Below are positions 43,330-54,164 of a stretch of 64,000 bases of DNA, in pieces. Below the pieces are notes generated by a model, which saw only the letters and a list, made by a program, of their open reading frames with translations, was not told where the DNA came from and did not search any database. How positions within the stretch are numbered: the stretch's first letter is position 1; each line of letters starts with the position of its first letter. The DNA lies in contig CAMGYJ010000002.1 in NCBI GenBank assembly GCA_946122785.1, positions 66,985,703 through 67,049,702 on the forward strand, read 5' to 3'. A program made the translations under genes and the position numbers. This DNA is from Linum tenue. Its lineage: Eukaryota; Streptophyta; Magnoliopsida; Malpighiales; Linaceae.

Positions 43330-44435
43330 ACTTTTTTATTGTACAATTGTAAAATTTTCCTTATTTTTTGTGTTAGTTCTGGAACAAAAAATTTCATTAT
43401 ATATCTTAATAATTAATAAAGCTTGTCTAAACTGAACATAGATTTATTTGCAATAAGAAATTTGTATTATTTGAACAATTAAATTATAATTTTTTGAAAA
43501 TTTTATTTTTATTAAAATTTAAACCCCATACAAAAATTGTGACATTTCACATACATGGAGTGTGGATGTGTTGTAGACACATCTACTGTTAATATCTAAG
43601 CTTATATAAAAAGTTTACTTTATCTTTAACCCTGATTAGTAAATAAACTTGTTTATCATACATACTAGGTCAATGTTAGGTTAGCGGTTGATGAAACATA
43701 ATGTTTATCATGCATACTTAAGAAATATTTCTCTAACATTCACACATGTCATATAACACTTGTACATCGTCAAGTTTCTATCCAGACCTTTTGCCATACA
43801 ATACTTGTTTTATTTTCTAGATATATACATTATATAAGAGAGTGTTTAATAGCAAAATATAAAATAATATAGTTCACTTTTGAAAGTCGATTGTCTAACA
43901 ATTGTTTACTCTTTTTCCATCATTATATTTTGTTTAATTGATAAAATTATATTTATGTATGTGTTTGTTTAAAATTTTCAATAAAATGTAACTTATTATT
44001 AAGTTTAGTAAAAATGAGTAGAAAATTTAATTGATAAAGTTTAATAAGATATTTTGATTTAAACAAATACAATGTGTATCACTCTACAAACATAGATATA
44101 ATATAAAAACAAAAAGAAACATGAATTATAGAAGAAAAGAAGAAAGAATAATTAAAAGAATATAGAGATAACACCATAAATAGATCATTAACTAACGTTT
44201 TGTTTGTAAGAAAATTGTCCACCTTGGCAACTTGTGAACTCTTCAAGTACTTATGTGGCAAGAAGTTGCTTTTGAACAACCATAATATATAGTAAGAAAA
44301 ATGTCACTTTTACGAACAGTTGAAGAAAGAAAGTAACTGCGTAATCCTTTTGTGCTCTTAGATGATACCGATAGAATCATCCTCATCTCCATCACTTTCT
44401 CCTTCCTCCACCAGATCTTCTTCTTCTTTTCCCTC
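43330..44435. other. AT-rich sequence, nothing recognised
   Basis: Very AT-rich, without credible frames or bounded repeats. Confidence 0.4.
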
Positions 44436-44439
44436 GTAT

Positions 44440-45285
44440 TTCCTCTTCAAGGTCTTATGGTGCTCGCAGCACTCCTTCGCATTCTGATTTGTCCCAAGAA
44501 ATTATGCAATTTTGCCCAATCGAGTCTCCTTTCATTTTTTACCAATATTAATAATCAGCTCTCTTCTACTTAGCTCCAATCAGCTCTCAGCTTTTCAACT
44601 TCTTCCTTTTTGAGGATCATAAGGTAGCGTTGATAGCACTCCCCTACACTTTGGTTTAGCCCCAGCGATGACGCAATAAAGAGGCAATTGATGTCTGTGC
44701 TTTGTTGTCAGATCAGATGCATCAACTCCTTGTCTTCTAATTCACTCCTTCGCCTCAAAATCTTTGCAATATTCTGCAGGGCCCAGTGATACCTCATACG
44801 TGCTTTGCATTCCATAGCTGTATGAGTGGAAACATACATCGACATGGTTCCAGTCAACTTCGTGGAGCACGTCATCCATGACCTTCTTCGTACCCCGTTT
44901 AAGGAAGCCATCTTGATCTTGATGAAATCCTCACCGTATTCCCTCTTAAATCCATTCCACAGCCTATCATCTGCTCCTGTACTCCACTCTTGAAGTTTTA
45001 ACATCAATTCAAAGAATGGGTTAGTCTATCCCCCACCCAATTCTTCAATGATTTCCTTGATAACACTGACAAACAGCTCTGGGATCATTGTAAGTTTTGC
45101 TGCATCAAATGCTTCATCTTCATGTGCTTGATAGAAAGAGCCAGTTAATCCTTTTAGACTCCATGTCAACCTTGATGAATCGCTCAAGATTGGCTTACAT
45201 TTTTTCAATCAATGGGTTTTTCTTACTAGCTATCCATCTCTATCTTGGTCTTGTTCTTTGTTATCCTGGTTGACACTCATGGTAG
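44440..45285 (-). pseudogene. Unidentified decayed coding region
   Basis: On the minus strand, consecutive frames read MSVNQDNKEQDQDRDG, then KGLTGSFYQAHEDEAFDAAK, LFVSVIKEIIEELGGG (stop), MLKLQEWSTGADDRLWNGF, KREYGEDFIKIKMASLN, MECKARMRYHWALQNIAKIL and NQSVGECYQRYLMILKKEE. Helical, charged, with W/R-rich spacing that could be SANT/Myb-like, but I cannot confirm a family. Stops and shifts every 60-100 codons mark it as dead. A SANT-like segment is a guess only. Confidence 0.4.
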
Positions 45286-45409
45286 AGGAAAGGCAAGGGA
45301 AAGAGCACGAAAGAAATGGAAGTGAAGAATGTGACAAACTGAAACAAGCATTCACTCTCACTCTCTAAAGAAAGCCAAAAGAACTATCTCAAATTTTGGT
45401 GTACCATAC

Positions 45410-45640
45410 AAGCGGATTGATGGGGAGAATTGATTTGAATACAACTCAAGTAGTTAGTTATGGTTTTTTTTTCATACCATGAGCTAGTTCCTACATTGAG
45501 ATAATGTGAAAAACTAAATCAATATAGTTCAGGATTATAGTCTTAAACAAGATATGAGTACCTTAACTCCTAAAATTGAGGGTATGGATTTATTGGCTTC
45601 TCTTAATTGTTAATTTACCAAAATTCTCAGAATTGATTCA
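45410..45640 (+). repeat. Direct repeat partner of 40978-41130
   Basis: Shares GATTGATG..ATTTGAATACAACTC, CATGAGCTAGTTCCTACAT and TAGTCTTAAACAAGATAT words with 40978-41130, same orientation, about 4.4 kb apart. Confidence 0.5.
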
Positions 45641-47170
45641 GATGTCAAGATCACGAGCTTAAAGCCAAGCTAGCAAGATCAATGTAACTTGAAGTTCAAC
45701 TCAACCCCTAACCTAAAAGGCTCGTATGCTCATCCAAGTATCCTACAAGCTTTCTGCTTAGTTTTCTCTTTAAACTACATATATCCCCATATAGAATTGA
45801 TATGGAGAACTAAATTATTTATAACATCTTAGTATTTGAACAATCTTCAAATGCAAGATGTTCTTTTCCCCAAATCATCTAGGATCATTGATTAAATTTT
45901 CTATACATTAAATGTAAAATCCACAGATTTTTTTTTTAAGATTTGAAAAATCTTTATTCTTTTTTCTTCGTTAATGAAAACGATTTATTGTATTGTTAAG
46001 AAGTAGAAATTACCTTAGTAATTATTTAGGTAATGTGCTATGGGTACTTAAGTAAATAATTTTATCAAGAGTCCAATAAGATTGATGTCAAAGGTGACTT
46101 GTAAACACTCATTGTGTGTTAGAACACAGAAAAATCTTACACCATCAAAGAAGATATAGAAAATTCTAGTAAGTACAAAAAAGAATGAGTAATAATTTGT
46201 TATGATCTTTTTGAAAAGTTAAAGAAAGTGATTGTCTAGCGTTTATTTGAATTGTGTTCTCCATGACTCCATATGGCTAGTTAACCTTCAAAGTTATCTA
46301 AATAAACTCACATATTGTCTTCGGTCCTAAACTTTCAATTTTGGAAGTTTTAAAACTCTATCTTTTTAACTTTGAGAAAAATTATTGTCTAAACATATTG
46401 ACTAAAAAACAACAAATGTCAAAAACATATTTACTACACATTTTTTTAACTTTGAGAAAAATTAAATTTCTAACTAAAGTAGATTAATGGTGACAAAAGT
46501 CCGGCCATATCTATCAATTAAAAACAATTAGTACATTAACCCCATATACAAAAATGTCTTTTGAAACAAAGTTCCAAGCTACAATAAAGTATTAATCTTT
46601 ATGATTTAACTTAAGAAGTATTATTTGTCAATCGAATTTTCTTTTTCCACTTTTAAAATTACTAATTTTGAAACCTCTCAATAGCCAAATACGGTATTTT
46701 ATCCAAATCCTACATAACGAGGGATTGTGCATAAATATCTGGTTCAAAATCCTCATACAATTGAACCCTAAATGTGACATGTTTCAGTAATTCGAGTGAC
46801 CAAAATTTATATTAATTTTTTCTAGTTACTAAACATGACATGATGTAGTAATCTCAGTGACCAAATGTGACATTTACCCATTTTATTATTATCATGATTG
46901 AATGCACAAAAATAAGATAGCAACAACCTCACCTAAACCAAGCTCTTAGGAAACAGTAACTTTTATTTGCATTTATTTACAACAAATCATATGTAATAAT
47001 AGTTCATGAAACAATTCTTTTTTTTTTTTTTTGTAAAAAGAAAAATGGTTATGATGATTGAATGCACAAAAATAAGATAGCTATAACCTCACCTAAGCCA
47101 AGCTCTCATGCGCTCCTCGCTAATTCATATGCGACATTTATCCAAATTCACTGTTCAATGAGCTTTGTAA
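45641..47170. other. AT-rich sequence with one short internal duplication
   Basis: GATTGAATGCACAAAAATAA followed by GATAGC..CCTCACCTAA occurs at about 46898 and again at about 47057. No gene seen. Confidence 0.4.
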
Positions 47171-47171
47171 A

Positions 47172-47270
47172 GCAATGGACTTGTAACTTATTCCCCGAAA
47201 ACAAAAGGCAGTGAAGCTCCAGAGCCACTTGGACAAATACATCCTGGTCGAGAACCAGCCCCATGATGCA
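47172..47270 (+). pseudogene. DUF569 gene fragment (5' end)
   Basis: CAATGGAC..CGAAAACAAAAGGCAGTGAAG followed by a frame KAVKLQSHLDKYILVENQP matches the start of the DUF569 genes at 49733 and 54165 (KAVKLRSHLDKYLLADDD). A stop occurs in the first codons (TTGTAAC) and homology ends after about 30 codons. It is an old paralogue remnant at the edge of the local family. Confidence 0.7.
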
Positions 47271-48475
47271 TAAGTGGATTTTGTAGACCGTAGAGGCGGT
47301 GGTGGCCGATGATGGGGAGACGGCGGCGGATTCTTCGCTCTCTGTGCTTGAGGTGGAACTGTCCGGTGATCACTATGAATTAGGGTTGCCGACGACGTTG
47401 AGGAGCTCGAGGCTGGCCATGGTGAAGTCTCTATTTAATAAGTTTGCGAGAATACTTTGTAATTACACGCAATAGACTATCAACTAGTTGCTTCTATGAT
47501 AAAAATATCTACTCTCAATTCTCTTTATTTGTGCGGAGATAGAAAGTTCGATTTAGTGAGAGTAATTGTTCTCAATGATCATCATATTATTAATGGAAGA
47601 ACAACGACACGTTTTAATTTTTATTGTATCGATTTAAACCCACGCAACCGGTAGCCTTTTTCCATTTGATCATGTAATGATGTTAGGTTCAAAAGAGAAT
47701 GTGGTCTAACATGGCAGAAGAATGATGTTTGGTTAGGAGTTTTAGTCCGGCCATCCAAGAAATATGTCACAATTTAGAGCATATAAGTACTTCCAATTTC
47801 AGGTTCAGTAGAAAATCGACCATCCAAATTGATGAAGATTTCAATCCTAAGTGTTCATACTATTTTCTAGCTAAGTTACAACATTAGTGAAATGATCATA
47901 CAATTCTCCGTCTGTGAGTTTGTCTTTTCATTTATCTAAGATGAGTTTTTTACTTTTACGGCTTGGTCTCAGAGGCAAGGATGATCTTGATAGGAAATTG
48001 ATGAGGCATGATAAGTCTTTCGCAAATCCGCTCCAGTTGTGTTGATAGCTTTGCGATTATAATCCATCTGAAATTGTGATTCTATGTGTTTTCTTCGTTT
48101 CAAAATATATGTTCAAAATCAGACCAAAAAAAAATATATGTTCAAAATCAGACCAATGAGCTCTGTTGTGGAGTGAAATCATTGCAAGGAATTTCCATTT
48201 AGATGAGTACCACTCTATACTTTTTTTGTGTGCCTAAAATGCAAGTTGACCGTTTGTTTTCTGGTGCTTTCCTGTCCTTTATCTTGGTTTCAGACTTTCA
48301 GACACAAAAGTTATTTGTTCTCCTTAGAGATGATTGCTTTTTCTTTGATTGGACCGACTGATTTTGCTGTAAACCTTCTGTATGCAACACTAAGCATGCT
48401 GTTTTGCTACTAAGTAGTGAAAATCACCTCATTTGTTTTATGGTTCTCTAGCCCTTTCGTGCTCTTTCTTTCTAG
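47271..48475. other. Sequence between DUF569 fragment and exon-like piece
   Basis: Moderately GC-rich to about 47425, possibly more decayed DUF569-related or unrelated coding sequence, then AT-rich. A 36-bp doublet (AAAATATATGTTCAAAATCAGACCAA type) lies at about 48105-48160. No gene supported. Confidence 0.35.
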
Positions 48476-48563
48476 GTTTTGGCCTATCGTCGGTGACACT
48501 CATGGAGAAGGAGAACGATTGAAGGATCTCCCAGAGTTGCTTCATTTTTGTTCTCAATTTCAA
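48476..48563 (+). other. Isolated exon-like segment, unidentified
   Basis: A good acceptor (CTTTCTTTCTAG) and donor (CAAGTGAGTT) bound 88 bp that read FWPIVGDTHGEGERLKDLP, then ELLHFCSQFQ, without a stop. 'VGDTHG' recalls a metallophosphoesterase GDxHG motif. One motif in one short piece is weak evidence. Confidence 0.3.
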
Positions 48564-49230
48564 GTGAGTTTCCCTTCACCAGCCTGCAGTGTGTTTAGTG
48601 ATACCCAATCCGCCTTATGTGGTTCTGTTTTGATATAATTCTGTTATGATGTCGTGTTTCACATGGAGTTCAGTAAAGAAGAGCAAAACAATGATAGCTA
48701 TACGCAACGATGGCTTCGAAATTGAATCCTAACATGCCCTCTTGCACTTCAATTTGTGACATGTCCAAGTTCATCTGCTTTGTTTCTCTTTTTAGATTAC
48801 CTGTTTTCTATATATTGGTGTATGCAATATCGTTTGATTGTTATTTGTGTTTTTATCATAGTTATGCTGTAATAGGTGATTGAGGGAATATGCAAAATTA
48901 TCCTGCCTTATTGGATTGGTCCATTTAAAACCAGTTTACTACTCAAAACTATGTGATATTGAACCCAAAATTAGTCTTAGGTGTAAACACCTGGATTTTT
49001 ATAAAATCAGTCAACTACGTTTATAGTATACCCATAGAAACTCACGAAACTTTGGCGTTACATTCTAGATTTTATTTTGCCGTAGGCGTTACATTCTAGA
49101 TGCAATCGCATACTACATACTTTGCATACTGTTGAATGTATTCGTCAAAATTATTATATATCCGGGTGTACTTCAACAAACCACATTGTCAAACGTACAA
49201 TACCTGTAAGAATATGGCCGTTTCCATCAT

Positions 49231-49235
<5 letters not shown>

Positions 49236-49275
<40 letters not shown>

Positions 49276-49315
49276 GAATTATATGTATAATTAAATTTAT
49301 TATTCCAATATTATT

Positions 49316-49352
<37 letters not shown>

Positions 49353-49420
49353 GAATTATATGTATAATTAAATTTATTATTCCAACCCCCAGTCCCAGTC
49401 CCAGTCCCAGTCCCAGTTCC
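49236..49420. repeat. (TAA)n microsatellites, duplicated, and (CCCAGT)n
   Basis: (TAA)n at about 49236-49273 and again about 49313-49350, each followed by the same 35 bp (TGGAATTATATGTATAATTA...). At 49388-49418 there are five or so CCCAGT units. This lies about 240-500 bp upstream of the DUF569 gene TATA box. Confidence 0.9.
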
Positions 49421-49654
49421 TCCTACTTTTCCTCGGTCCAGAAGAGTTGAAAATACATAAATAACAGAAGCCCATGTAGTAATTTCCAACCTTCTTCCTC
49501 CAAACAGACCCTTCCCTACTAAGCAACAAAACCCCCTTTCACCGCAATACATACGACATACAAATACCAAAGTACAGACACATCTCCCTTTACAAACCCA
49601 ATTAATTACAATTACAATAATTAAACCTTCGAGGAGATTAATTAATCTCTATAT

Positions 49655-49662
49655 TATATAAA
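49655..49662 (+). promoter_or_regulatory. TATA box of DUF569 gene 1
   Basis: TATATAAA, 71-78 bp upstream of the ATG at 49733. Confidence 0.55.
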
Positions 49663-49732
49663 CGTAGGCAATATCTTTCACTTTCCACACATTTAGCTCT
49701 CTCCCAAAGCTGATCACACAATTGAAACAACA

Positions 49733-50425
49733 ATGGAGTTCTTCACGAAAACCAAGGCCGTCAAGCTCCGGAGCCACCTCGACAAGTACCTCCTCGCCGA
49801 CGACGACCGCCACACCGTCCGCCAGACCCGCTCCTCCGCCTCCTCCCGCCGCGCCACCTGGTTCGTCGAGCTCCTCCAAGACCACGACGGCGCCGGCGGC
49901 GCACCACTCATCCGCCTCCGCAGCTCCTTCGGCACCTACCTCTCCGCCTCCGACGCCCCCTTCCTCCTCGGCGTCACCGGCTGCAAGGTCGTCCAGGCAC
50001 CCGCTCCGCCGCCGGACCAAAACACCGCCGCCGCCGCCGCCTGCCTGGAGTGGCGGCCGGTGAGGGACGGGTTCCAGGTCCGGCTCCAGAGCTGGTGCGG
50101 GAAGTACCTGAGGGGGAACGGCGGCACGCCGCCGTGGAGGAACTCGGTGACCCACGACGACCCGCACACCGGCGCCACCCAGAAGTGGATCATGTGGGAC
50201 GTGGAGGCGGTGATCGGCGGCGAGACGGAGTCGGTGGCGGAGTACCTGTCGTCGGTTTCCAGCCTGTCGTCGCTCTCCGATGAGATGCTCGAGGCCGTTT
50301 CCGAAGACTACAAAGGCTCGTCGTCGCCGCGGTCGCCGATTACAGTCATGCCGCCGGCCAGGACGCCGAGGTTGACTGTGATTAGGTCCTTCTCGCCGAA
50401 GCTGTCCGACTCTCCAAGGAAGAAG
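49733..50425 (+). CDS. DUF569 (fascin-like beta-trefoil) protein, first exon; 3' exons not visible
   Basis: 231 codons from ATG (ACAATGG) to a donor AAG|GTACAC at 50426. The DUF569 domain spans about residues 1-150: MEFFTKTKAVKLRSHLDKYL, DAPFLLGVTGCKVVQ, WCGKYLRGNGGTPPWRNSVT, WIMWDVE. It is followed by a Ser-rich linker and RTPRLTVIRSFSPKLS. Arabidopsis relatives are labelled actin cross-linking/DUF569 proteins; binding to actin is not established for most. The complete paralogue at 54165 has a second exon with GRTIYYHVAD and a third with VAREFEKQGLL. Neither was found in the 3.7 kb downstream here. Reading through the intron would add 78 unrelated codons to a stop at 50662. So the gene is truncated, or its distal exons are beyond recognition. 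GC at third positions is very high compared with surroundings, as in its paralogue. Confidence 0.8.
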
Positions 50426-51450
50426 GTACACGTGTTCCCATCTTTTATTAATTATTTATCCCGCCGCGTTTTTCTTTTTTTTTTTCTTTTTTGCTTCTTC
50501 CCCTTCTTCTTCACTCCAAATGGGACGAATTTCTGCGTGGAAATCGCCGTAAAACTGAATAGGGAAAAGTCATTTTCCTTGACATCGTCCAATTTGTGGT
50601 TCTCCGCTCTTGATGCGTACCAAGACGTTATTTACAATAATTGTCACGACATATGCATCTAATAAGAGAGGATTGTAGAATGAACAATCCATCAACATTA
50701 GTAAGTACTCATATCTAGGGCCAACAAATTGAGTTGCCAGTTCACTAGCAGGTTCGGCTGGTTCGCATTTTATTCAGTTTTAGTATTTTGGTCAACGTGG
50801 ATGATATAGTTTAGAAATAGTTATCACGTTGATTCAATTACTAAAAATCGTGTGATACATCTAAGCTAAATCAACCTGTAACTGTGGTTTGTTTAATTCG
50901 AGTACAAATGTAATTGGGCATCGACACAAACACCGCCCAATATACTATATACTAATGGCCAAAAAATACTAAGATTAGAAACGTCAAATATATCGACAAT
51001 TTTATATAAAAACACAATCACACAATTAGGAAGAACTAGTGAGTTTCGAAATATTTCGTAGGCAGCCTTCCAGAACTCATCTTGCACCTCCTAGTTCGCC
51101 AGCTTTCCAAATTAGGTTTGAATCCCTTGTAACACTGAACCACCAAATTCAGCACACAGAATAGACAGCGAATTAAAGGTTTTCCCCATAGTTTTAAGCT
51201 TGCACGAAACACGCATTCATAATGTGTTTCATCCATCCTCTTCTTTAGGTTCGTACGTATGTGTATGGCTGAAGACCAAGATTAGGCCAAATTGGGAGAA
51301 TTAGGAGAACATTAATTAAGGCGAATTAATAGCCTTACCAACCCCTTTCCACTACGCCCATCTAATTGAATTTGCACCACTAATCTCTCCAACATTATTT
51401 TTGGGAAGAAGAAAGTAATAGCACCACCAAATAAGGCAGACAATTTGCCG
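50426..51450. other. Region after DUF569 gene 1, no exons found
   Basis: A poly-T-rich stretch (50470-50500), then AT-rich sequence. Searched in all frames for the DUF569 C-terminal exon; not seen. Confidence 0.4.
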
Positions 51451-51451
51451 G

Positions 51452-51970
51452 TTCGGATAGGCCACTTTTTCTTCTTCTCTTTCTTTCCGGGTGTGCTCAG
51501 TTAGGTAGTGGCCGTCGTCGTTGGGGAAATCTTCTTCAATGTTGGATTGGGACAGCACCCTCAATATTAGGCATTAGCACAAAAGCCAATCCACTCCTAG
51601 CACACATGAATACCATTCTAAATACGGTGTTCAAAGGTGTCTTGAGTCGTTAGATCGGGTGATTGGCAAACTTCGAATCGAAATAGTGACCATTTTATGT
51701 AGTTAAATTGTCATTGCTTTCATATAACATTCACTAATCATTCTCGATCATCAGATCCTTCAACTATGAACATTTATGAGCACATTCTCACGACGCACCT
51801 GAGATAAACATTTGTGCTCTTTCCCCTGTACATGGTTGTGTATGACTTGCTACATCCAAAACTTTGTTGGAAGCCGTCTGATTGTGCCTTAACTTCATGA
51901 CACTCCTCTCTATTCACATGATTAAAGAGTCTTGGAGATATCAAACTTCCTGTTTGTTATGTTACCCACT
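51452..51970 (+). repeat. Dispersed ~520-bp repeat, copy 2
   Basis: Near-identical to 42808-43325 in the same orientation, 8.6 kb away. Ends with CTTCCTGTTTGTTATGTTACCC. No coding frame shared between the copies. Confidence 0.8.
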
Positions 51971-52419
51971 ACTAGCAACGTAATATACGACAAACAGAGT
52001 TTGTTTCGTTTCCTAATAATAATAATAATAATAAAGTATTTTTATACATTGTTCATACACTTGTACGAGTTTGGATCAACATCATGAAAGAGGCCACACG
52101 CAATTGAATATATGCAGAAAAGAACCCTTTGATGCGTGACCCAAGCCAAGTGGCTTGCCTTTGCTGTCCTTCCTACTGTTAGAAAACTAAAATTAGGCTT
52201 CCCCATTAAGGCATCGCTAGCTCCACGCAGCATTAGTAGCAAGCAGTAGTAGACAGGTTAGTTAATCTCTTTTATATTCACTACTATATATTAGAAGTCT
52301 TCCAACCTTGACCAAAAGCTCCATTACTTTGGACCTTTGTAGCCAGGTTTACATCAATCTCAACAAGTATTAGCTAACCTAGAAGTCAACTCAATTATTT
52401 TCATTACTATCTGATGATG

Positions 52420-53070
52420 CAACAACAATAACAACAAAAATTGTCATAGACAATATGACAAAAACAAGAGCTAGGTGTACACCCGTGACCTGATACTCTA
52501 CCATAGAAATTTAAGGATGGATTTGCTTCATGGATTTAGATGATAGATTTGGATCCCTAATCCCATTCATTATGGGTTTTGTCAAAGTTATTGATTGGTT
52601 GAAGTTTGTTGGAGAATCAAATTCGTGTGGTCGATGGAGTTCGAGGGTTCAAATTCGTGGCACCACGCACGATCTTGCAAATTCCATGTCAGGAGATGGA
52701 AATTGGAGCATGGTCATTAATTCATGCTTTAATTAAGAAAATTCATAATCAAATCCAATAAGCAAACAATAAAATAATGTTCACCACAATATGATGATGA
52801 TGGAGCAACAGCAACAACAACAATAACAGAGAGCTAGGTGCACACTCGTGACCTAAAACTCTTCCTGTAGGGATGGTTTGTTTCATGGATTTGGGTCTCA
52901 AATTCAATTCATGGAAGATTTTGCATAAATCTATTGTTTGCTTGAAATTTGTTGCGGAATCAAATTCATGGGCTCTACAAACTTGCAAATCTTATGTCAA
53001 GAGGGGGGATTCGAAGCATGACCATAAATTCATGATCTAATCGAGCAAATCCCATATGCAAACAATAGAT
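52420..53070 (+). repeat. Diverged direct duplication, ~350-bp unit
   Basis: 52420-52740 and 52785-53070 share GATGATG..CAACAACAATAACA, AGAGCTAGGTG.ACAC.CGTGACCT, TTTCATGGATTTGG and GGAATCAAATTC.TG words in the same order. Related words (AATCCATCACC, CATGATGGATCC) recur at 57480-57655. An old repeat family without coding content. Confidence 0.55.
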
Positions 53071-54041
53071 TCAGTCAAATCCATATCCATAATGTTAAGA
53101 ATCTATCATAAATCTAGAATTTATCAAAGCTCAAGTCTTACCAAAACCTTCATGTTTAATATGAAGCAAATGACCCCTTAGATCTTGATACTCCATTATT
53201 CACAGAGTTTAGGCACAATTAGGCAAGTAAAAGAATAACAGAATTAGGTTTAGAGTAGTACAATTGAGGAAGGGAGTTTTAAAAGAATAAGCAAAAAGAT
53301 AGTAATGGGAGGTACGTGATAATTCTTCGCTCATACGGTCCGATGTTGAAGCTACAATATATAGAGCTAACTGCTAAGAGCCTAACACAGTAACACTTCT
53401 AACCTCTATTCAGTAACCGAATCAGACTTCTGATTAAGGGTTGAGAACGAGATTTACTCTAACATAATCATAAAAAAAAAACAACAAAGTTGAGTACAAC
53501 CTACATCTTTCAAGTAGGTGGGAAGTATCAGAAACCAACCAGTTGTTTAATGTTTGCCCTACACAATAGCGACTTGGTCACATGGAACATTGAAAGCAGT
53601 GGATAATGAAATGAGTCGAGTTTAATCTTCTTTTCCCATTTCCATTCACTTTTGTCAATGCAACTAATTCCACAAAACGCAAGAAAGCACTATCGTATTT
53701 CGCACCGCGGAAGGTACCGCGTAGGCGCGTGGCATCTTCCAGTCCACCGCGTCTTGCCTTTTCCCTTCCCCCGCCGCAGCCGCTGCCCCCACCCACTTAT
53801 TTTTTTTTCCAAGTTATACCGAAGTACAATAGTTAAAACCTCTACCCGAACCCCACCCACTTATTAAGTTTCCCTTCCAACTTGGCTGGCGGCGACTGTT
53901 CCCCCGCAACCGCTATTGTCGCCGCCCGATCTCTTTCCTTCTCCCACCACCATTATTATTTTTTTTTTTTTTTGACAACTCCACCACCATTATTATTATT
54001 AGATAAAGAAAGAGAAAAAGAAGTAATCCCAATTCCAATCA
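53071..54041. other. Upstream region of DUF569 gene 2
   Basis: AT-rich to about 53640, then GC-richer (53700-53800). Two poly-T tracts at about 53801 and 53957. No gene supported. Confidence 0.35.
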
Positions 54042-54048
54042 TATAAAA
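54042..54048 (+). promoter_or_regulatory. TATA box of DUF569 gene 2
   Basis: TATAAAA, 117-123 bp upstream of the ATG, followed by a CT-rich leader (54068-54130) typical of plant 5' UTRs. Confidence 0.55.
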
Positions 54049-54164
54049 AAGTTCCGATCTTCTCTATTCAATTTGACTCCTCTCTGCGTCTTCTTCTCTC
54101 TTTCAATCTCTGTTTTTTTTCTTCTTCTTCTCAGACCGGCAGCTTCAACCAATTCCGCTCCGCC

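Noticed and set aside
49722..50431. Long minus-strand (260 codons) and shifted plus-strand frames over DUF569 gene 1
   Set aside because: Shadows caused by high GC at third codon positions of the real gene; Arg/Gly/Val-only composition.
52042..52242. 66-codon minus-strand frame (LMLRGASDALMGKPNF...)
   Set aside because: Resembles ordinary chance frames; no neighbouring exons or family match.
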